DNA from: Pacificitalea manganoxidans
GTDB taxonomy: Bacteria > Pseudomonadota > Alphaproteobacteria > Rhodobacterales > Rhodobacteraceae
NCBI RefSeq assembly: GCF_002504165.1
Contig: NZ_CP021404.1
Location: forward strand, 2,852,001-2,916,000
Direction: 5' to 3'
Length of the DNA stretch: 64,000 bases
The notes beneath the pieces are model-generated. The model saw only the letters and a list, made by a program, of their open reading frames with translations, did not search any database and was not told the origin of the DNA. Each line of letters starts with the position of its first letter. The first letter of the stretch is position 1. Of the stretch, positions 1-9,425 are shown in pieces. A program made the translations under genes and the position numbers.

Positions 1-155
1 TGTGCCGTTCTGACGCCCATGCGTCTTTGAGCGACAACTTTCCCACGATCTTCAAATCCGCGGGACGGGCTCCCGTTCTGCACCTGTTCCGGGTTACTTT
101 TGCGGAACGGCTTCCTATGTCTGGGATCAATGCATGACCAATGAGGAGGACGCCT

Positions 156-809
156 ATGTCCCTGCGCATCAATGATGTCGTTCCCGATTTTACCGCCACC
201 ACCTCCGAAGGTGAGATCAGCTTTCACGACTGGATCGGCGACAGCTACGCGATCCTGTTTTCGCACCCCAAGGATTTTACCCCGGTCTGCACCACGGAAT
301 TCGGCGCGGTGGCGCAATTGGCCGATGAATGGGCAAAGCGCAACACCAAGGTGATCGGCATCTCCGTCGATGGGGTCGAAGAGCATTCCCGCTGGAAAGG
401 CGACATCGAAAGCGTGGCAGGCGCGCCCGCGACATTCCCGATCATCGCCGACAAGGATCTGGAAATCGCAAAGCTCTATGACATGCTTCCCGGCGACGCC
501 TACCTGCCCGATGGCCGCACGCCCAACGACACCGCGACGGTGCGCTCGGTCTTTCTGATCGGACCGGATAAGAAACTTCGTCTGACCATGACCTATCCAA
601 TGTCGGTGGGCCGCAATTTCGCCGAGGTGCTGCGCGCATTGGACGCCGTGCAAGCGACCGACGGCAACCCGATTGCTGCGCCCGCCAACTGGACACCGGG
701 ACAGGATGTGATCGTGGCACTGTCGCTTGACGACGACGCAGCCCGCGCAAAATTCGGCGATCTGGACATCAAACTGCCCTATCTGCGCTTCGCCAAACAG
801 CCAAGCTGA
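156..809 (+). CDS. 1-Cys peroxiredoxin (Prx6 type)
   Basis: Thiol peroxidase expected to reduce H2O2 and organic hydroperoxides in the cytoplasm. The 217-residue protein has the AhpC/TSA fold N-terminally with the catalytic motif PVCTTE (Cys45) and a C-terminal 1-cysPrx segment. Cys45 is the only cysteine in the protein, which together with the length places it in the Prx6/1-Cys class rather than the shorter 2-Cys AhpC class. The start at 156 is chosen because AGGAGGA lies just upstream (144-150); an in-frame ATG at 141 would contain that ribosome site. It is a single-gene unit with a hairpin terminator downstream. The electron donor cannot be told from the sequence. Confidence 0.93.
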   Translation: MSLRINDVVPDFTATTSEGEISFHDWIGDSYAILFSHPKDFTPVCTTEFGAVAQLADEWAKRNTKVIGISVDGVEEHSRWKGDIESVAGAPATFPIIADKDLEIAKLYDMLPGDAYLPDGRTPNDTATVRSVFLIGPDKKLRLTMTYPMSVGRNFAEVLRALDAVQATDGNPIAAPANWTPGQDVIVALSLDDDAARAKFGDLDIKLPYLRFAKQPS

Positions 810-831
810 CCCGCGCGACGCGCCTGCTTTG

Positions 832-856
832 GACCCCGCTTCGGCGGGGTCTTTCG
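832..856. terminator. hairpin terminator after peroxiredoxin gene
   Basis: GACCCCGC (832-839), loop TTCG, GCGGGGTC (844-851), followed by a T-rich run. It separates two convergent genes and could serve both. Confidence 0.75.
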
Positions 857-863
857 TTACTAC

Positions 864-2150
864 TTAACCTTCGCGAAATGCCTTGTTGAAATAGTCGGCC
901 AGCGGCTTGATCAGATAGTCCAACGGGGACCGCGCGCCGGTTTTCAAAAACGCCTCTACGGGCATGCCGGGGATCACGTCGCGCGGTGCCAGTCGCGCCA
1001 ATTCCGCCTCGGCCAATTGGATTTCGACGCGGTAATATTGCGCCTGCGACCGATCATCCGTAAAAGAATCCGCAGAGAGTTTCGCGACCTGTCCGGTTAA
1101 TTCGGGTGTCGTTCGGCTGTCAAAGGCTGGAAACCGCAGGATCACCTCCTGTCCCAAACCCACCTGATCCACGTGGATCGGCTCGACCCGCGCGGCGATC
1201 ACCAGCGGTCGATCCTGCGGCACAAGGTAAAGCACCGGCTCAGCCGGGCGCAGAACGGCCTGCGGGGTGGTAACGGTCAGCCCGTGCACGATCCCCGCCA
1301 CTGGCGCGCGCAGGTCCAGCCGCTCCAGCCGGGTACGCAGATTGCGGCGTCGTTCCAGCAACTCCAGTTCGTTATAGCGCAGGTCGCGCAACTGGGTGAT
1401 CGCCTCCTCCCGGCGGGTGGTTGTCAGCTTCAACCCTTCGATCTGCAATTCGGTCTGGCGTCCTTGTGCCTGCGCCCGTTGGGCGGTGAGTTCCCCAATA
1501 CGGCCCAGCAGCGCGGCCTGATCCCGGCGCAGTTGCCGCACCCGGGTGGCCTGCGCCAAGCGCCGTTCAAGCAGGGTCTGCTGATCGGTCAGATCCTCCT
1601 GCACCAAAGCCTCCTGATCGCGCAGCGCGGCGATCTGGGCGTCGATCCCCTCGATCTGGTTGCCGATCTGCGCCTCCCGGCGGGCCATTTGCGCCACTTC
1701 GCGGGCAAGGCTGTCGGTCCGGGCGGCGAAAAGCCGGGCCTGCCCCTGACGCAGCGCCGCGACCTCGGGCCGGGTGGCCGCCGCGGCGCTCAGGTCGTCG
1801 GGCCACAGGATCGGGGTTGCATCACGCTCGGCCTTGAGACGGGCAGCGCGCGCCATCAATTCGAACAGCTGCCCTTCGACAATGGCGAGTTCGGTGCGGA
1901 TGTCGCGCCCATCGAGCCGCAATAGAACGTCACCCGCCGTCACGCGCGCGCCCTCCTCGATCAGAACCGCCTGCACGACACCGCCATCGGGATGCTGCAC
2001 GATTTGCTGGTTCTGCTCTACCTCGACCTGCCCCTGGGCGATAATCGCGCCGGATATCTGGGCGAATGTGGCCCATGCGCCGAAGCCCCCGACAAGCAGC
2101 AGCACCGCTATCGCGCCAAACCACAGCGGCAGCTTCGCCGAAAAGGTCAC
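864..2150 (-). CDS. HlyD-family periplasmic adaptor of a type I secretion system
   Basis: Membrane fusion protein linking the adjacent ABC exporter to an outer-membrane TolC-type channel. The 428-residue product has one N-terminal transmembrane helix (about 8-28), a biotinyl/lipoyl-like barrel segment, a long Arg/Glu/Gln-rich coiled coil (roughly 110-300) and a C-terminal HlyD barrel domain. The GTG start at 2150 overlaps the stop of the upstream ABC gene (GTGA), so translation is probably coupled. Earlier in-frame ATGs fall inside the ABC gene and encode an unconvincing Cys/Arg-rich tail. No substrate protein or TolC gene is nearby, so the cargo is unknown. Confidence 0.9.
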   Translation of the reverse strand: MTFSAKLPLWFGAIAVLLLVGGFGAWATFAQISGAIIAQGQVEVEQNQQIVQHPDGGVVQAVLIEEGARVTAGDVLLRLDGRDIRTELAIVEGQLFELMARAARLKAERDATPILWPDDLSAAAATRPEVAALRQGQARLFAARTDSLAREVAQMARREAQIGNQIEGIDAQIAALRDQEALVQEDLTDQQTLLERRLAQATRVRQLRRDQAALLGRIGELTAQRAQAQGRQTELQIEGLKLTTTRREEAITQLRDLRYNELELLERRRNLRTRLERLDLRAPVAGIVHGLTVTTPQAVLRPAEPVLYLVPQDRPLVIAARVEPIHVDQVGLGQEVILRFPAFDSRTTPELTGQVAKLSADSFTDDRSQAQYYRVEIQLAEAELARLAPRDVIPGMPVEAFLKTGARSPLDYLIKPLADYFNKAFREG

Positions 2151-3883
2151 GATACACCCCCGGCACCGGCACTGCGGCGGATCTGGTCGTGATTGCGAAC
2201 CATCTGGCGCAGAACCTCCTCCCGAGGGCCAAAGGCACGGCGGGCACCGTTGTCGAGCACAAGGATCATATCGCATTCCTGAATGGCCGCGGGCCGGTGC
2301 GCCATGATCAGCACGGCCTTCTGCGCGGATTTCATGTGGCGGATCGCGGTATTCAGCGCCTCCGACCCTTCGTTGTCGAGGTTGGAATTGGGCTCATCCA
2401 GCACCAGCAGGACCGGCTCCCCATAGAGCGCGCGCGCCAATCCGATACGCTGAACCTGCCCTCCCGACAGCCGTCCCCCCGCAGCCGATACCGGCGTATC
2501 GTAGCCCTGCGGCAGGTTTAGGATCATCTCATGCGCGGCGGCGCGGCGGGCCGCCTCCACCACCTGCGCCGCGTCGGGCGCCGCGGCCAGCCTCGCGATA
2601 TTTTCCGCGATGGTGCCCTCAAACAGGGTCACGCGCTGCGGCAGATAGCCGATATGATGGCCCAGCACGTCCGGGTCGTAATGGTCGAGCGCCGCCGCAT
2701 CGAGCCGCACCTGCCCGCCTGCCGCCCGCCAGACACCCGTCAACGCGCGCGCGAGTGTCGATTTTCCCGCGCCGGACGGGCCGATGACACCCACCGCCTG
2801 TCCCGGCGCCACGGTAAACGACACCATACGTAGGGCCGCCTGAACCTCGCCTGGCGGGATGACGGTCAGATGCTGCACCTCCAACATCGCGCGGGGTGTC
2901 GGCAAGGCTGTGCGCGGGCGTTCTGGCGGCGCTTCGGACAGCAGCGCCGCAAGGTTGCGCCACCCGCGTGTCGCGCGTTGCAGCAATTCCCATTGGCCAA
3001 TTGCCAGTTCCACGGGGGCCAAAGCCCGGCCCATCATGATTGAACTGGCGATCATCGCGCCTGCGGTCAATTCCCCCCGCAGCACAAGCCACGCGCCCAA
3101 TGCCAGCATCGCGGACTGCAGAAACAGGCGCAGCGTCTTGCTGCTGACGGTAAAGGCCCCTGCCCGGTCAGCCGCGGCAAGGGTGGCGCGCAGCGCCGTT
3201 CCGCGGGCGTGGTGCCAACGGTCAAACGCAGCGCCACGCATGCCGAGGCTCCGCACGGTTTCGGCCTCCACCCGCATCTGCGTGGCCAGCGCGTCCGCAC
3301 GATGGGTTTCACCGGCGGCTTCCAAGGCCGGCAACCGCGTGCGCCATTGGTTGAGCAACGCGATCAGGATCAAGACACCGCCCCCCGCAACCGCAAGCGC
3401 GCCCAGCATCGGGTGAAACACGAATACCGCAGCCAGAAACATGGGTGTCCACGGCATGTCGAATATCGCAAGCAGGACCGGAGCCCCCAGAAATCGCTGC
3501 ACCGTTTCCAGATCGCGCAGCCCGGTCGCGGCACCCGCATGGCCGGGACGCACCGATTCCAAGCGCAGGACAGCATCGAACACGCGTCGGTCCAGCGCGG
3601 CCTGAAACCGCGCCGCGACCCGCCCTGTCACCCGTCCGCGCGCATAATCGAGCACGCCCATCATTAGATAAAGAAACGCCACCAGACCGAACAGGGCGAG
3701 CAGCGTTTCCTCGGACCGGGAGCCCAGCACCCGATCATAGACTTGCAGCATGAATAGCGGTCCAGTCAGCATCAGAACGTTGACGAAGATCGAAAACGCG
3801 AATGCCGCCGTCAGAAGCCCCGCCCCCTGCCCCGCGCTGCGCCGCAGTTCGGTCTGTCCGCTCCGGTTGTCGGGCTGCTGCAT
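2147..3883 (-). CDS. type I secretion ABC exporter (PrtD-like permease/ATPase)
   Basis: Inner-membrane half-transporter of a type I secretion system, 578 residues. The N-terminal membrane domain (about 20-310) lacks the C39 peptidase domain of bacteriocin exporters. The C-terminal ATPase has Walker A GPSGAGKST (368-376), signature LSGGQ (472-476) and Walker B VLLVLDEP (491-498). This architecture is that of the PrtD/AprD/HasD group, which exports RTX-type proteases and adhesins. It is the first gene of a two-gene unit with the HlyD adaptor and is divergent from a small secreted-protein gene. The specific substrate is not evident. Confidence 0.93.
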   Translation of the reverse strand: MQQPDNRSGQTELRRSAGQGAGLLTAAFAFSIFVNVLMLTGPLFMLQVYDRVLGSRSEETLLALFGLVAFLYLMMGVLDYARGRVTGRVAARFQAALDRRVFDAVLRLESVRPGHAGAATGLRDLETVQRFLGAPVLLAIFDMPWTPMFLAAVFVFHPMLGALAVAGGGVLILIALLNQWRTRLPALEAAGETHRADALATQMRVEAETVRSLGMRGAAFDRWHHARGTALRATLAAADRAGAFTVSSKTLRLFLQSAMLALGAWLVLRGELTAGAMIASSIMMGRALAPVELAIGQWELLQRATRGWRNLAALLSEAPPERPRTALPTPRAMLEVQHLTVIPPGEVQAALRMVSFTVAPGQAVGVIGPSGAGKSTLARALTGVWRAAGGQVRLDAAALDHYDPDVLGHHIGYLPQRVTLFEGTIAENIARLAAAPDAAQVVEAARRAAAHEMILNLPQGYDTPVSAAGGRLSGGQVQRIGLARALYGEPVLLVLDEPNSNLDNEGSEALNTAIRHMKSAQKAVLIMAHRPAAIQECDMILVLDNGARRAFGPREEVLRQMVRNHDQIRRSAGAGGVS

Positions 3884-4051
3884 GCGCCTGTCGTCCCCGC
3901 TCTTCCGGCAGGCGCGGCACTGGTCCCGCTACGCCCGGCCCGGAAATGTTGTTTCCACCGTTCCGGGACGCTAGGCTGCCGCCGAGGTTGGTGCCCTGCG
4001 GCCCGGACCTCAGCTCTGACAGCAAGTTACGAATATTCCGTTGAAAGACCT

Positions 4052-4540
4052 ATGACAGCCGCACACATCTTTTGCCTTCGCCGCTGCCAGTCTGTCCGTC
4101 ACATGCTGGCCGCTCTGGCGGTGCTGGCCATAACCGGCGCCGCGCGGGCGGAGCCTGTGGATGTCGATGGGTTATATATGATGACCCCCGAGGCCGATTG
4201 TTCGGTGCTGGGGCTCGGCGGCGCGCTCAAAATCGAAGACGGCGTGTTCTACGGCGCCGAAAGCCGCTGCGAGATGCAAGACCCCGTCGAAATCCGCGAT
4301 ATGCGCGCGGCGCTGTATGACATGCAGTGCAAGGGCGAGGGCACAGAATGGTCCGAGCGTGCAATGGTGATGCGCGCCGCCGATGACGGGCTGATCCTTG
4401 TCTGGGATGGCTACGCGTTTCACTATCAGCAATGCGTTGCGCCGCCGGTGCTGGGTGCCACGGCGGCCACGCCTCCGCCCGTTGCCGCGCGGGTGGTCGA
4501 AATAGATACGACCGACGCCGCCCCGCCGCCTGCGGACTAG
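4052..4540 (+). CDS. hypothetical secreted protein
   Basis: Not recognised. The 162-residue product has a hydrophobic N-terminal segment ending AARA, consistent with a Sec signal peptide; an internal ATG at 4103 gives a more standard-length signal ([16 protein letters not shown]) and is a possible true start. The mature part is acidic with about four cysteines and ends in an Ala/Pro-rich tail. It is divergent from the type I exporter genes. Nothing like RTX glycine-rich repeats is present and a Sec signal argues against it being the exporter's cargo. Confidence 0.65.
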   Translation: MTAAHIFCLRRCQSVRHMLAALAVLAITGAARAEPVDVDGLYMMTPEADCSVLGLGGALKIEDGVFYGAESRCEMQDPVEIRDMRAALYDMQCKGEGTEWSERAMVMRAADDGLILVWDGYAFHYQQCVAPPVLGATAATPPPVAARVVEIDTTDAAPPPAD

Positions 4541-4566
4541 GCCTTGGCAGCGGAGCGGGGTTGCGG

Positions 4567-4887
4567 TCAATCGCGCAGGTGGTCCTCCGCATCGGCGACC
4601 CCGATGCCCAGCGCCTCCATCCCGTCTTCGAGATAGTCGGCTAGGTTCGGTATCCGCGCGAGATAACCATCGGTCGGCAACGTCATTTCCTGCCGCGCCG
4701 TGTGCATCGCGTCCGCGGCTTCATCCGCCTCGAAACTTTCGCGCCCGATCCATGTCAGCGCGACGAGGCTGATTTGCTCGTCTTCGTTCAGGCTGGAGAC
4801 GTAGTTGCGCAGCTGCCTGTTGTCGGAGCCGAACTCGCGGGCAAGCGCGATGACCCGCACCACCTTGCCGGAACTGATTTCAAGCAT
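4567..4887 (-). CDS. DUF3775 domain-containing protein
   Basis: Small acidic protein (106 residues) matching DUF3775: it begins MLEISSGKV and has the segment LNEDEQISLVALTWIGR (about 45-61), the most recognisable part of the family. The function is unknown. An upstream in-frame ATG at 4926 would add 13 residues of poor quality, so the MLEIS start is preferred. It is convergent with the preceding secreted-protein gene and lies just downstream of an SDR gene on the same strand. Confidence 0.75.
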   Translation of the reverse strand: MLEISSGKVVRVIALAREFGSDNRQLRNYVSSLNEDEQISLVALTWIGRESFEADEAADAMHTARQEMTLPTDGYLARIPNLADYLEDGMEALGIGVADAEDHLRD

Positions 4888-4950
4888 CGCGTGTCTCCCG
4901 CTCCGCAGTCTTGCCCACTGTGCCACAAAAACGGCCTGCCGGATACGGGA

Positions 4951-5682
4951 TCAGCCGACCAGCTTGTAGAACAGCCAATCCGGCAGCGCGCGTCCGCCCT
5001 TCAGCATGGCGGCAAGCCGACCGGGGAAGTCCTTGCGGAAATCGTCGCCATTCATGTGTTCGAAGATCTCGGTCGCCGCTTTTTCCGGCTCCATCAGCAT
5101 AGGCATTTTGAAGTCGTTCTTGTCAGTCAGACGGGTCTTGATGAAGCCCGGATTGACCACCTGAACCGTGACACCGGTATCTTGCAGGTCAGCGCGCATG
5201 GTTTCGGCAAAAGACACCAGCCCGGCCTTGGTCGCGCCATAGCCCAGCGCGCCCGGCAGACCCTTCAACGCGGTGAGAGAGCCGGTGACGACCACATGGC
5301 CCTGTCCGCGTTCGATCATGCCCGGCACAACCGCGCCCAGCATCCGGATGGTGCCGGTGAAATTGACATCGCACATGGTTTGCAGACGCTCCGCATTCCA
5401 TTCCGTCGTCTTCATCGGCCAATAGGTGCCCGCAAGCGTGACGAGCCCGTCGACAGGTCCGGCCCGGTCCACCGCAGCGGCGACGCTGTCGGCATCGGTA
5501 ATGTCGACAGGGATCGCGCTGGCCCGCCCCGGAAGATCATCGGCAAGGTCGCGCAGCCGCTCCTCGCTCCGGGCAGAGACGATAACCTCGGCCCCGCAGC
5601 GCGATAGCTGATAGGCCAGCGCCCGGCCAAGCCCCTCGCTTGCGCCTACCAACCAATAGCGTTTTCCCTTCCAATCGCGCAC
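4951..5682 (-). CDS. SDR-family oxidoreductase
   Basis: NAD(P)-dependent short-chain dehydrogenase/reductase, 243 residues. The N-terminal cofactor motif is GASEGLGRA (about 13-21), followed by the classical SDR order: an acidic residue region after beta-3, a GSLTALKG serine segment and the catalytic YGATK (Tyr-x3-Lys). The C-terminal part after NPGFIKTRLT is typical of classical SDRs. The substrate is not predictable. It lies between mutL and the DUF3775 gene on the same strand and could be cotranscribed with either. Confidence 0.88.
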   Translation of the reverse strand: MRDWKGKRYWLVGASEGLGRALAYQLSRCGAEVIVSARSEERLRDLADDLPGRASAIPVDITDADSVAAAVDRAGPVDGLVTLAGTYWPMKTTEWNAERLQTMCDVNFTGTIRMLGAVVPGMIERGQGHVVVTGSLTALKGLPGALGYGATKAGLVSFAETMRADLQDTGVTVQVVNPGFIKTRLTDKNDFKMPMLMEPEKAATEIFEHMNGDDFRKDFPGRLAAMLKGGRALPDWLFYKLVG

Positions 5683-5784
5683 GATCCGGCTCCTTGCTTG
5701 CGTCGTTCTCCCCTCAATCTAGGAAGCCTTCGCCGCGATGACAGCGTTTCACGTGGAAAAACACGGCGCGCCTATCGCGATAGG

Positions 5785-7668
5785 TCAGGTTCTGCCGAAA
5801 AGTCGCTCGATATCCGTCAGCCGCAGTTCGACATAGGTCGGGCGACCGTGGTTGCACTGACCGGAATGGGGCGTGGCTTCCATCTCGCGCAGCAGGGCGT
5901 TCATTTCCTCCCCGCGCATCCGGCGTCCTGACCGGATGGATCCGTGACAGGCGACGCGGCTCAGGATCGCCTCGATCCGCTCGCGCACCAGACGCGTGTC
6001 GCCCAAGTCGTCAAGTTCATCGAGGATATCCCGCAGCATGGCATGGGCGTTGACCTCTCCCAGAATGGCGGGAGTCTCGCGCACCGCCACGGCGCAACCG
6101 CCGAACGGCTCGATGCCCAGCCCAAGGGTCGCCAACTCGTCTGCGATTTCCAGCAGGCGGGCGCAGTCGCCCTCCGACAGTTCGACGATCTCCGGGATCA
6201 GCAGCGCCTGTGCCGCCACCCCGGTATCGGCCATCTGGCGTTTGAGCTTCTCATAGACCAGACGTTCATGGGCGGCGTGCTGATCGACGATGACCATGCC
6301 CCGCTCGGTCTGGGCGATGATATAATTCTCATGCACCTGCGCACGAGCAGCGCCAAGCGGCAGCGCCTCTAGTTGCGGGGCTTCTGCAACCGGCTCGACC
6401 CGCGCGGATGGCGCCTGCGTTTCGGCAAAGCCCCATGGCTCGGCCAGCGGTGCATCGGGCTGCGGTGCCTGCATTGCATAGGCTGCCGCGCGCCCGGCCA
6501 GCGAGGGGCGATCCATCTGATAGACGCGCGCCGGGCCACCGGGCGCATGATCCTGTCCCTCGGGACGGAACGCACCCAGCGTTGCCCCGGCGACGGTGGT
6601 TGAGGCCCGATGTCCGGCCTCCGCCAAGGCATGGCGCAAGGCCGACACGATCAACCCGCGCGCCACGCCCGGTTCGCGGAAACGAACCTCGGCCTTGGCC
6701 GGATGCACGTTCACATCCACCCGCTGCGGATCACAGTCGAGGTTCAGAACCGCCGCCGGATGCCGATCACGGCTGAGAAAATCGGCATAAGCCCCGCGCA
6801 GCGCGCCGATCAGCAGCTTATCCCGCACGGGGCGGCCATTGACGAAGAGGAACTGCGCCACCGCCGAGCCGCGCGAATAGGTCGGCAGCGCGGCATAGCC
6901 GGTCAGGGACAGCCCCTCGCGCGCCGCTTCGATCCGGAGGGCGTTTTCGGCGAAATCCGAACCAAGCACCCGTGCCAGTCGACCATGCAGCGCGCCAAAA
7001 AGGTCTCCGGTTTCGGGATCGGCGCGGAAGGTCACCCGCCCTTCGCCCCCGCCGGACATATCGCGCAGGGTAAAGCCGACAAATGGTTCCGCCATTGCCA
7101 GCCGTTTGACGACATCGCCGATCGCCTGCGATTCCGCACGATCCGAGCGGAGAAACTTCAGCCGCGCTGGCGTGGCGTGGAACAGATCCCGCAACTCCAC
7201 CACGGTGCCGCAGGCCAGCGCTGCGGGTCGGACCGCGCTCAGCCGCCCGCCATCGCACACGATCACCGAGGCCTCGCCCCCCGCGATGCGCGATGTGATG
7301 GAGAGCCGCCCAACAGCGCCGAGCGATGGGAGCGCCTCCCCCCGGAACCCAAAGGATCGAATATCGAGCAGATCAGCGTCGTTCAGTTTGGACGTGGCGT
7401 GGCGGCTCAGGGCCAGTGGCAGGTCCGCCCCGTCGATGCCGCAACCGTCATCGGTGACACGGATCAGCGTCTTGCCCCCATCGGCGATGGCGATCTCGAT
7501 CCGGGTCGCACCCGCGTCGAGCGCGTTCTCGACCAATTCCTTCACCGCCGAGGCCGGACGCTCCACGACCTCGCCCGCAGCAATGCGGTTGATCACGGTA
7601 TCGTCGAGCTGCCGGATCGGGGCGCGCGGCGCGGGTTTGGAGCGTATGTTGGGGTCGATGTGAGCCAT
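5785..7668 (-). CDS. mutL: DNA mismatch repair protein MutL
   Basis: Matchmaker of methyl-independent mismatch repair, 627 residues. The N-terminal GHKL ATPase is shown by [22 protein letters not shown] and the DGCGI and GFRGEAL motifs. The C-terminal dimerisation domain contains [12 protein letters not shown], which fits the DQHA(X)2E(X)4E endonuclease motif. The protein should therefore nick DNA itself, as in MutH-less bacteria. The linker (about 340-430) is variable and Ala/Pro-rich. The gene is divergent from a small membrane-protein gene. Length and motifs are normal for an intact gene. Confidence 0.96.
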   Translation of the reverse strand: MAHIDPNIRSKPAPRAPIRQLDDTVINRIAAGEVVERPASAVKELVENALDAGATRIEIAIADGGKTLIRVTDDGCGIDGADLPLALSRHATSKLNDADLLDIRSFGFRGEALPSLGAVGRLSITSRIAGGEASVIVCDGGRLSAVRPAALACGTVVELRDLFHATPARLKFLRSDRAESQAIGDVVKRLAMAEPFVGFTLRDMSGGGEGRVTFRADPETGDLFGALHGRLARVLGSDFAENALRIEAAREGLSLTGYAALPTYSRGSAVAQFLFVNGRPVRDKLLIGALRGAYADFLSRDRHPAAVLNLDCDPQRVDVNVHPAKAEVRFREPGVARGLIVSALRHALAEAGHRASTTVAGATLGAFRPEGQDHAPGGPARVYQMDRPSLAGRAAAYAMQAPQPDAPLAEPWGFAETQAPSARVEPVAEAPQLEALPLGAARAQVHENYIIAQTERGMVIVDQHAAHERLVYEKLKRQMADTGVAAQALLIPEIVELSEGDCARLLEIADELATLGLGIEPFGGCAVAVRETPAILGEVNAHAMLRDILDELDDLGDTRLVRERIEAILSRVACHGSIRSGRRMRGEEMNALLREMEATPHSGQCNHGRPTYVELRLTDIERLFGRT

Positions 7669-7802
7669 ACCACAATGGCTAGCACGGGCCGGGGTGATTC
7701 TGAACCGGGATTTCGGAACTGCGGCGCCCTTCGCGCCTCGCTTGACGGCGCGGGCGGGCTATGGTCGGTCGGGTCAACCGCCGCAACCCCGGAGCCTCCA
7801 TC

Positions 7803-8012
7803 ATGGTCTTTGCCCTTATCGGCATGATCGTCCTGCCGATTTGCATGTATATTGTCTGGCGTCGCAGCGGCAACGGCGCCACCCGTCGCTGCAATTGGCG
7901 CGAAGACCGCAACCGCGGCACCCGCCGCTGCGTGACCTGCGGCGCGGTGGCGTCACTTGATGACTACCCCGTCCCGCCGAACTTCTGCTTTGCCCGGCAG
8001 AAGCAGGGATAA
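7803..8012 (+). CDS. small membrane protein with four-cysteine tail, hypothetical
   Basis: 69-residue protein starting MVFALIGMI, with one N-terminal transmembrane helix (about 2-18) and a basic C-terminal part containing CNW, CVTCG and a final Cys. The spaced cysteines could bind metal, but a partner is not evident. The start at 7803 gives a clean membrane anchor; an upstream in-frame ATG (7761) adds an unhelpful basic stretch. Divergent from mutL and followed by a GC-rich hairpin. I recognise it only as the kind of small conserved protein found in Rhodobacterales. Confidence 0.6.
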   Translation: MVFALIGMIVLPICMYIVWRRSGNGATRRCNWREDRNRGTRRCVTCGAVASLDDYPVPPNFCFARQKQG

Positions 8013-8023
8013 ACGTCACGCAA

Positions 8024-8060
8024 TCCGCCCGCGTGCCTTTTGGGCCTTTTCGCGGGCGGA
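8024..8060. repeat. GC-rich hairpin, partial copy of the dispersed intergenic repeat
   Basis: TCCGCCCGCG (8024-8033) and CGCGGGCGGA (8051-8060) form a perfect 10-bp stem around a 17-nt loop rich in CCTTTT. Both arms and the loop composition match the terminal hairpin of the larger repeat at 55964-56130. It lies between convergent genes and may also act as a bidirectional terminator. Confidence 0.65.
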
Positions 8061-8090
8061 CGTGGTCAGATCAACGGATGGCCAGCTTCG

Positions 8091-9425
8091 TTACTCCAGC
8101 CCGGCAGGCTTGCCGACGACGACGAAGTGCAGCCGCTCCGGCTCGATGATCCGGTCGACCACGCGGTTGATATCCTCCAGCGTCACGGCATCGACCAGTT
8201 CGTTCCGGGTTTCGGGATAGTCGATTGGCAAATCCGTCATCTGCATACCGACAAGGATGTTGGCGATGCGACCATTGCCATCAAACCGCAGCGGATAGGC
8301 CCCGGTGAGGTAGGTCTTGGCGCGGTCAAGTTCCTCCTGCGTGATGCCGTCCTCGGCCAGCTTGGCCCATTCGGTTTTGATGACCTCGATCGTCTCGGCG
8401 ACCTTGTCGTTGGCGGAACTGACCGACCCGATAATCAACTCGGCATTGTCCATCGGGTAGAGCGAGGCACCGATGCCGTAGGTTAGGCCCCGTTTCTCGC
8501 GCACCTCTTCCATCAACCGGGAGGAAAAGCCTCCGCCGGAAAAGATCTCCATCATGATATAGGCGGGGATGAAATCCGGATCGTCGCGGGTGATGCCGGG
8601 CTGGGCAAAGCTGACGACGGATTGCGGTGTGTCGAATTCCACCACATCCACCCCGCCGGGCAGCGCGTAATCCACATGCTCGGGCAGCGGCGCGCCCGTT
8701 TCAGGCAGGTCGCCCAGCAGCCGATCCAGCAGCGGGCCCAGTTCCGCCGCGGTAATATCCCCCACCGCGGACACATCAATCCGGTCGCGCGCCATGATGC
8801 GATCCTTCACCGCCAGCATATCGTCGCGGGTCAGGGCCGTGACGCTTTCCACGGTGCCATCGACCGGCAGTGCATAGGGGTGATCGGGAAAGGCGGCCTC
8901 GTTGAATGCGCGGGAATTGATTTCGCCCGGATCGGTCGCGTTGGAGGCAATGATCGACAAAACCTGCCCGCGGACCCGGTCGAGCGCCTCCTGATCGAAA
9001 CGCGGCTCGATAAGCGCACTGCGGAGCAGATCCACCGCCTCATCCCGGTTCTCGGTCAAAAAGCGCGCCGATACGGACAGCGTGTCGCGCCCGACGTCAA
9101 ACGCGTAGGAGGCGGCGAGCCCTTCTCGCGCGGCGGCGAACTCCTGCGCGCTGCGCTCGCCCGCGCCTTCCTCCAGCAATGCGGTCATCAGATTGATCGC
9201 GCCGGGTTTGCCCTCCGGGTCCAGACTTGTGCCGCCGCGAAACCGGATCTCCAACGCCGTGAACGGAATGGAGGGTTCGGTCACCAGCCATGCGGTGATG
9301 CCCCCGTCCGAGGTCACCTCCTCGACGTTTTCGATACCGGCAGATGCTGCGGGCACGATCAGCGTCAGACAGGTCGCAAGGGTCGCCGTAGCAGTGGCGA
9401 ACGAATTCAAGGAAAAGCGGATCAT
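8091..9425 (-). CDS. M16 (insulinase-family) peptidase, non-catalytic subunit
   Basis: 444-residue secreted M16-fold protein with an N-terminal signal peptide ending PAASA (about 1-29). The position where catalytic M16 enzymes have HxxEH reads NLMTALLEEG, so zinc ligands are missing and the chain should be structural, while an M16 C-terminal domain (segment with SSRLMEEVREKRGLTYG) is intact. The start overlaps the stop of the upstream catalytic-type subunit gene by four bases (9422-9425). This matches the family pattern of paired active/inactive periplasmic M16 subunits forming a heterodimer. Confidence 0.9.
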   Translation of the reverse strand: MIRFSLNSFATATATLATCLTLIVPAASAGIENVEEVTSDGGITAWLVTEPSIPFTALEIRFRGGTSLDPEGKPGAINLMTALLEEGAGERSAQEFAAAREGLAASYAFDVGRDTLSVSARFLTENRDEAVDLLRSALIEPRFDQEALDRVRGQVLSIIASNATDPGEINSRAFNEAAFPDHPYALPVDGTVESVTALTRDDMLAVKDRIMARDRIDVSAVGDITAAELGPLLDRLLGDLPETGAPLPEHVDYALPGGVDVVEFDTPQSVVSFAQPGITRDDPDFIPAYIMMEIFSGGGFSSRLMEEVREKRGLTYGIGASLYPMDNAELIIGSVSSANDKVAETIEVIKTEWAKLAEDGITQEELDRAKTYLTGAYPLRFDGNGRIANILVGMQMTDLPIDYPETRNELVDAVTLEDINRVVDRIIEPERLHFVVVGKPAGLE

